Source of the DNA: Dioscorea cayenensis subsp. rotundata
Lineage: Eukaryota; Streptophyta; Magnoliopsida; Dioscoreales; Dioscoreaceae
NCBI RefSeq assembly: GCF_009730915.1
Contig: NC_052489.1
Location: 26,157,916 to 26,221,915 of the forward strand
Reading direction: 5' to 3'
DNA: 64,000 nucleotides
This document shows, piece by piece, positions 60,391-64,000 of the stretch. The stretch's first letter is position 1. Every line of letters begins with the position of its first letter. The translations under genes were made by a program, and so were the position numbers. Below the pieces are notes generated by a model that saw only the letters and a list, made by a program, of their open reading frames with translations, had not been told where the DNA came from and made no database searches.

Positions 60391-60511
60391 TATTATATAG
60401 TATAATATAGTATAGTATATTACAGTATAGTTTGTGGCCCATCGTGTGCTCCTCTGTAGACGCATGTTACTGAAAAACATATATATATATATATATATGG
60501 GGAAAACATCA

Positions 60512-60740
60512 TCTAGGGACGTCCCTAGATTTCAAATCTAGGTATGTTTTTAAATCTAAGCCGTTGGATCATCATCCGATGGTTGATTGATTATATAAAC
60601 ACTGTACACCTTTTTACTGTTCATGATCACTGTACAACACTGTAGAACGCGGTTTCAACTGTTCATAATGATAAGAGCCGTCAGATTTTCATCCGATGGC
60701 TACTATGGATATCCCTAGATTTGAAATCTAGGGACGTTCC
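60512..60740. mobile_element. Palindrome-ended miniature element
   Basis: The arm at 60514-60542 (GGGACGTCCCTAGATTTCAA then ATCTAGG) recurs inverted at 60711-60740. The left arm itself starts with the perfect 18-bp palindrome TCTAGGGACGTCCCTAGA (60512-60529). Between the arms are CCGTTGGATCATCATCCGAT-like and TCATCCGATGG motifs, again roughly inverted. Class unknown; flanking duplication not found. Confidence 0.6.
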
Positions 60741-61199
60741 TATATATACAAGGCTAGCATCCAACAGCCGTTGAATAATATATTAAACCTTATTTTTTGG
60801 GCTGAATTATAGCCCACCTCCCCTAGTCCAAATTACCCCCATAATTAACTACCCTTGAAAATTAGTTCAAGGTTGATTGGTTCTCATATCTCAATTTTAA
60901 ATTATCCATAATGGTGTTGTTATCGAACCAAACATATGTAGGAGGAGACCACTGTAGTCACTAGCTAGCTAATGCAAATTGACTCCATTAAATTGCGGAA
61001 TAAATTAGAGCAGGTCTATAGGAATCTAGGCATCTCAATGTTGTTGCTCCTATTGATGAGCCCTCTAGTCATTGAAGTCGTTGATTCAAGAAGTCATCTT
61101 CTTGTTAGGCAGAGGATGCAGGGTTGCTGCACAATTAACCAACTGATATGTTAGGAAAAGGAGCTACAGACCCTCTTGGCAGTTGGAGTGGAGTACTGG
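60741..61199. other. Intergenic
   Basis: Contains a 60-codon open frame (60972-61154) with no recognisable family, perhaps part of the following LINE relic. Confidence 0.35.
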
Positions 61200-61372
61200 G
61201 ACTGAACCACTTTCTGATTGGTGCTTACTTAGCCTAATGATGCTAATGACGTTCTATCCTTTGAAGAATCCTTTGTGGTGGTATTCTTGGTGTTATTGTA
61301 ATATCTCATTTGTATTTTTTTATTTCTTCTAATATATTTTATGATTTATCTATTTTTATAAAAAAAAATTAG
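61200..61372 (+). mobile_element. LINE 3' end fragment
   Basis: A T-rich 3' region ending TTTATGATTTATCTATTTTT followed by an A run, similar to other LINE ends here. No coding part recognised. Confidence 0.45.
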
Positions 61373-61559
61373 ATTTAAATTACTTTGATTTTGTTTCGCC
61401 TAGTGTAAAAAAAAAAAACCTTTGATTTTGTTGAATAAATTAAACCACATTCTGCAATTAAAGGATGGAACTCCACCTCCTATCAAGTGAGAGATTAAGA
61501 AATTAGCTCTCTTTCATTAACAATGGTTGAGTTACGTGACTTGTTTACTTTATCAAAAT

Positions 61560-62055
61560 AAATAAAAGTATTTTATTTAAAATATTTGGTTAGAACAGAA
61601 TGCACGCATTTTTAATGATAAATTTCTACATCTGTCTTCAATTATCTTAGAGATTGTTCATATCATTTTCTTGTGGTTCTTTACAGCATCAAAAGAAAAA
61701 CGGGCTAGAGGATTAAATTATGGCTGTTTAGAGCAGTTTGAAGTTTATGGGATCCTGTTCATTGTCAACCAGAGCAAGTACCATTGGTGATGAGGTCTCC
61801 ACCCAGAAGACGGTCTAGCGCTTTACTTATATAGTTTGTTTTATCACCTGGTTTTCCCAGATTTCTTTTAGTGTCCTTGTACGTTGGTCCACTCCTAGTG
61901 GATCCCTATTCCATTCTTTTTTTTTTTCCGTTAGTCTTTTGTTGTCTTGTACTCTTGTTTATCTTTTCTGTTGTTTAGCTATGATCAAAATTTTTTTTTA
62001 TGTTATCCTACTTTAGTTTAATACAAGTGGTTTATTCACCTTTTCCAATATATAT
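61560..62055 (+). mobile_element. 5'-truncated L1-like LINE 3' end
   Basis: The reading WLERTE..IFNDKFLHLSS-like (61580-61640) and a W-F-F-like block match the end of the LINE reverse transcriptase, with frameshifts. The 3' region ends TACAAGTGGTTTATTCACC then TTTTCC and a (TA)n tract. Borders uncertain. Confidence 0.6.
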
Positions 62056-62104
62056 ATATATATATTCTTTTACAATTGGAGGTTCAACATAAATTGTTTG
62101 TGGC

Positions 62105-62292
62105 AACCAACGGCTTTTGGGTCAATTGGTATAGGGCCTCTTGCTTAGGACATTCATTTTTGGGAGGTCTTGGGATTAAACCTCATGTCTTGGATAAAGT
62201 AAGGACACGTGGGTCGACATTGAGCTTTGTTCCCTATACGTGCACGTCTTTGGGTTTTGAAACTTGTCACTTTTCTATTAAAAAAAAAATTG
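62105..62292 (+). mobile_element. tRNA-derived SINE candidate
   Basis: GGGTCAATTGGTAT fits an A box and GGGATTAAACCTC a B box, about 45 bp apart as in SINE heads. It ends TTGTCACTTTTCTATT plus an A run. Body differs from the 57-kb family. Confidence 0.6.
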
Positions 62293-63159
62293 TTTGCGGC
62301 AGTGAAACAAAGAAAATGAAGAGAGCATTACATGAATAGATTAATTCAAGATGTCAACAATTACAAACATCATTATATTGGACAGAGAGTCCACATAAAA
62401 TTTTCAGAGTTTTAACATATTTATGGTAAAAATCTTTAATCAATGCTACCATATAGTGTTAAATTCAACTTATAACTTATCAGATGTTATTCGCAGATCT
62501 TCTAATCATATTAATTCAAATATAGGAATAAGAACATTAAAAAGAAGTATGACAATTGTTATTAATGGGGTGAACTTTTGAAGATGGTTTTCAATTTTAA
62601 CACATTAATCGAAACATTTTATTAAAAAAAAAACTATTCCTACAATATTAGAGTTAATGTTCATTTCTCTCCCAAATTTAAAATTGAGTGTTTGAATCTG
62701 TATTTTATCTCAATTTAAAAGAAGGAAACAATTCTTTGATGTAAAAAAAGTCATCTTAATATTCACAGACTCCTGCATGTGAGGGTCCAAAACATTAACT
62801 TCATGAAAAAAAATACATATTATTATTAAATAGAAATTATATATTTCTATTTTAAAAATTATGAATTTCATTGTATTGCTTTTATTTTTATTAAAAAAAA
62901 TGGGCTAGCCCAGTATCAACATTACGTAATAATGTCCTCAAAACACTAATATTGTTTGGGGGATAAACAAAAAAAAGTTATTATCAAAACAAGAAAAATG
63001 AAATAATAAAATTAGTTATATAACATGATATAATATATCCAATAAAAAAAACTTTATTTTATTTATAAAAAAACTCTATTTTCTGTATTTTACATTTTAA
63101 AATTTAAAATGCATAATATTTTAATACTAATTGGCCTCTCTAGCTGTGTTTGATTTTTT
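62293..63159. other. Intergenic, AT-rich
   Basis: No gene or repeat recognised beyond simple A/T runs. Confidence 0.4.
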
Positions 63160-64000
63160 TTTTTTTTTAAAAGTGGATAAACCACTGATTTATTGCAAAA
63201 GAAGGAGTACATGGAAACACAAAGGGGAAAAGACAGCAAACAAAGAACTAAAAAGAGAAGAAATGCCAGAAATCCTCACCAGAGATGAGTAAAATAGAGG
63301 TGGTACAGAACAACAGCGTGAAAATAGAAGCTAAAAGAAAGCAAGCTGGACAGGCGAAGGCTACCATCTGGAGACACAGGCTTGCCCAGCTACAGGAAGA
63401 GGGGAACTACTCTGGATCAGCAGTGTTCGCCGAATCGCCAATAAAATCTGAAGGTCTAGTGTTCAGGAAGTTGAGGGAGCGCTTGATCCTCTACGAGGCC
63501 TCGGAGATTTCTGTTGATGCGACTCAGAATCTGTTGAAAGCCAAGAAAGCAGCATATTAGCGGACTTGTATAAAATTGTAAAAATAGAAGAACAAGTAAA
63601 GTTAAAAATCCGATTGTTTTGCTCAAGCCAGATATTCCAGATGATGGCTCTAGAACAGAGGTCCCACAGGTTCCTAAGAGAAGAGGTCAAAGAGGGGATC
63701 CAGTCGGTCTAAATAATGGATACTGAGGAAGGGTAAGACTCAGTTGTGAGAATTTGTCTAAAAAAGGACCAAATTCGCTCTGCATAAATACAATCAAGAA
63801 AAAGGTGTTCCACTGTTTCCGAGCTATTATGACAAAGAAAGCATGTGTCAATAGCATTTGGATTACAACCCTTCTTGAAAAGATTATCAAGGGTAAGAAT
63901 TTTATTTTCCTTGACCAGCCAACAAAATAAAGTAATTTTGCTTGGAGATTTGATTTTCCTGAAATGAGAGTAAAGTTGGCTGCGAAGACCTCCATCAATT
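63160..64000 (-). mobile_element. L1-like LINE, 3' part, cut by window edge
   Basis: Minus strand: SKITLFCWLV-like start, DTCFLCHNSSETVEHLFL-like zinc-binding block in shifting frames, then SRAIIWNIWLEQNNRIFNFT and NMLLSWLS, an RLLK/PRP-rich tail, and a 3' end CAATAAATCAGTGGTTTATC then CACTTTT plus A run. It continues beyond 64000. Confidence 0.85.

Noticed and set aside
63285-63560. 91-codon plus-strand open frame
   Set aside because: Antisense to the LINE tail on the minus strand; no independent support.

Overview
The window is nuclear DNA of a flowering plant. Genes have many spliced exons with GT/AG borders, spacers are AT-rich and full of microsatellites, and transposon families typical of angiosperms are present. 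The CDKB1 and phosphoglycerate mutase proteins read closest to monocot versions from memory, while the low-GC codon use is unlike grasses. A non-grass monocot (a yam-like genome is one possibility) is my inference, not something the sequence proves.

Seven protein-coding genes can be spliced end to end, and all seven are on the minus strand: a B1-type cyclin-dependent kinase (296-2868), a DUF936 protein (4376-7519), cofactor-independent phosphoglycerate mutase (18610-23431), two LURP-one-related genes (28132-28914 and 39778-40554), a small secreted cysteine-rich protein (46773-47209) and a PBL8-like receptor-like cytoplasmic kinase (48639-52453). They do not form a pathway. They are ordinary single plant genes, except that the two LURP-one-related genes are ancient duplicates sharing intron position and first-exon length.

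The most unusual part is 7764-18191, a roughly 10.4-kb Mutator-like element (MULE) inserted 245 bp in front of the DUF936 start codon. It has degenerate terminal inverted repeats, a 15-bp flanking direct repeat, a broken transposase gene on the plus strand (interrupted by a 1000-N gap) and a broken Ulp1-type (C48) protease gene on the minus strand. Its non-coding stretches carry at least eight arrays of a degenerate unit of about 20 bp. The unit has a short conserved core (GTTTAAAC-like or CGCTTAA-like) followed by a variable half. Arrays with the CGCTTAA core read in the sense direction of the nearer gene, so their orientation flips between the two halves of the element. I know no description of this.

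The rest is a well-preserved transposon record with readable insertion junctions: a gypsy integrase fragment split by a 183-bp solo LTR (3566-3990); a hAT miniature element (24793-25325); a PIF/Harbinger-like miniature element (32422-33229); two related MULE-type miniature elements with exact 9-bp target duplications (59213-59707 and 60102-60390); a 1.17-kb gypsy-type solo LTR (41545-42711); several 5'-truncated L1-like LINEs sharing one 3' end, two with exact 15-bp target duplications and one of those holding a Copia solo LTR; and tRNA-derived SINEs. Large AT-rich spacers (34.3-38.3 kb and 42.7-46.8 kb) hold microsatellites and no gene I can recognise.
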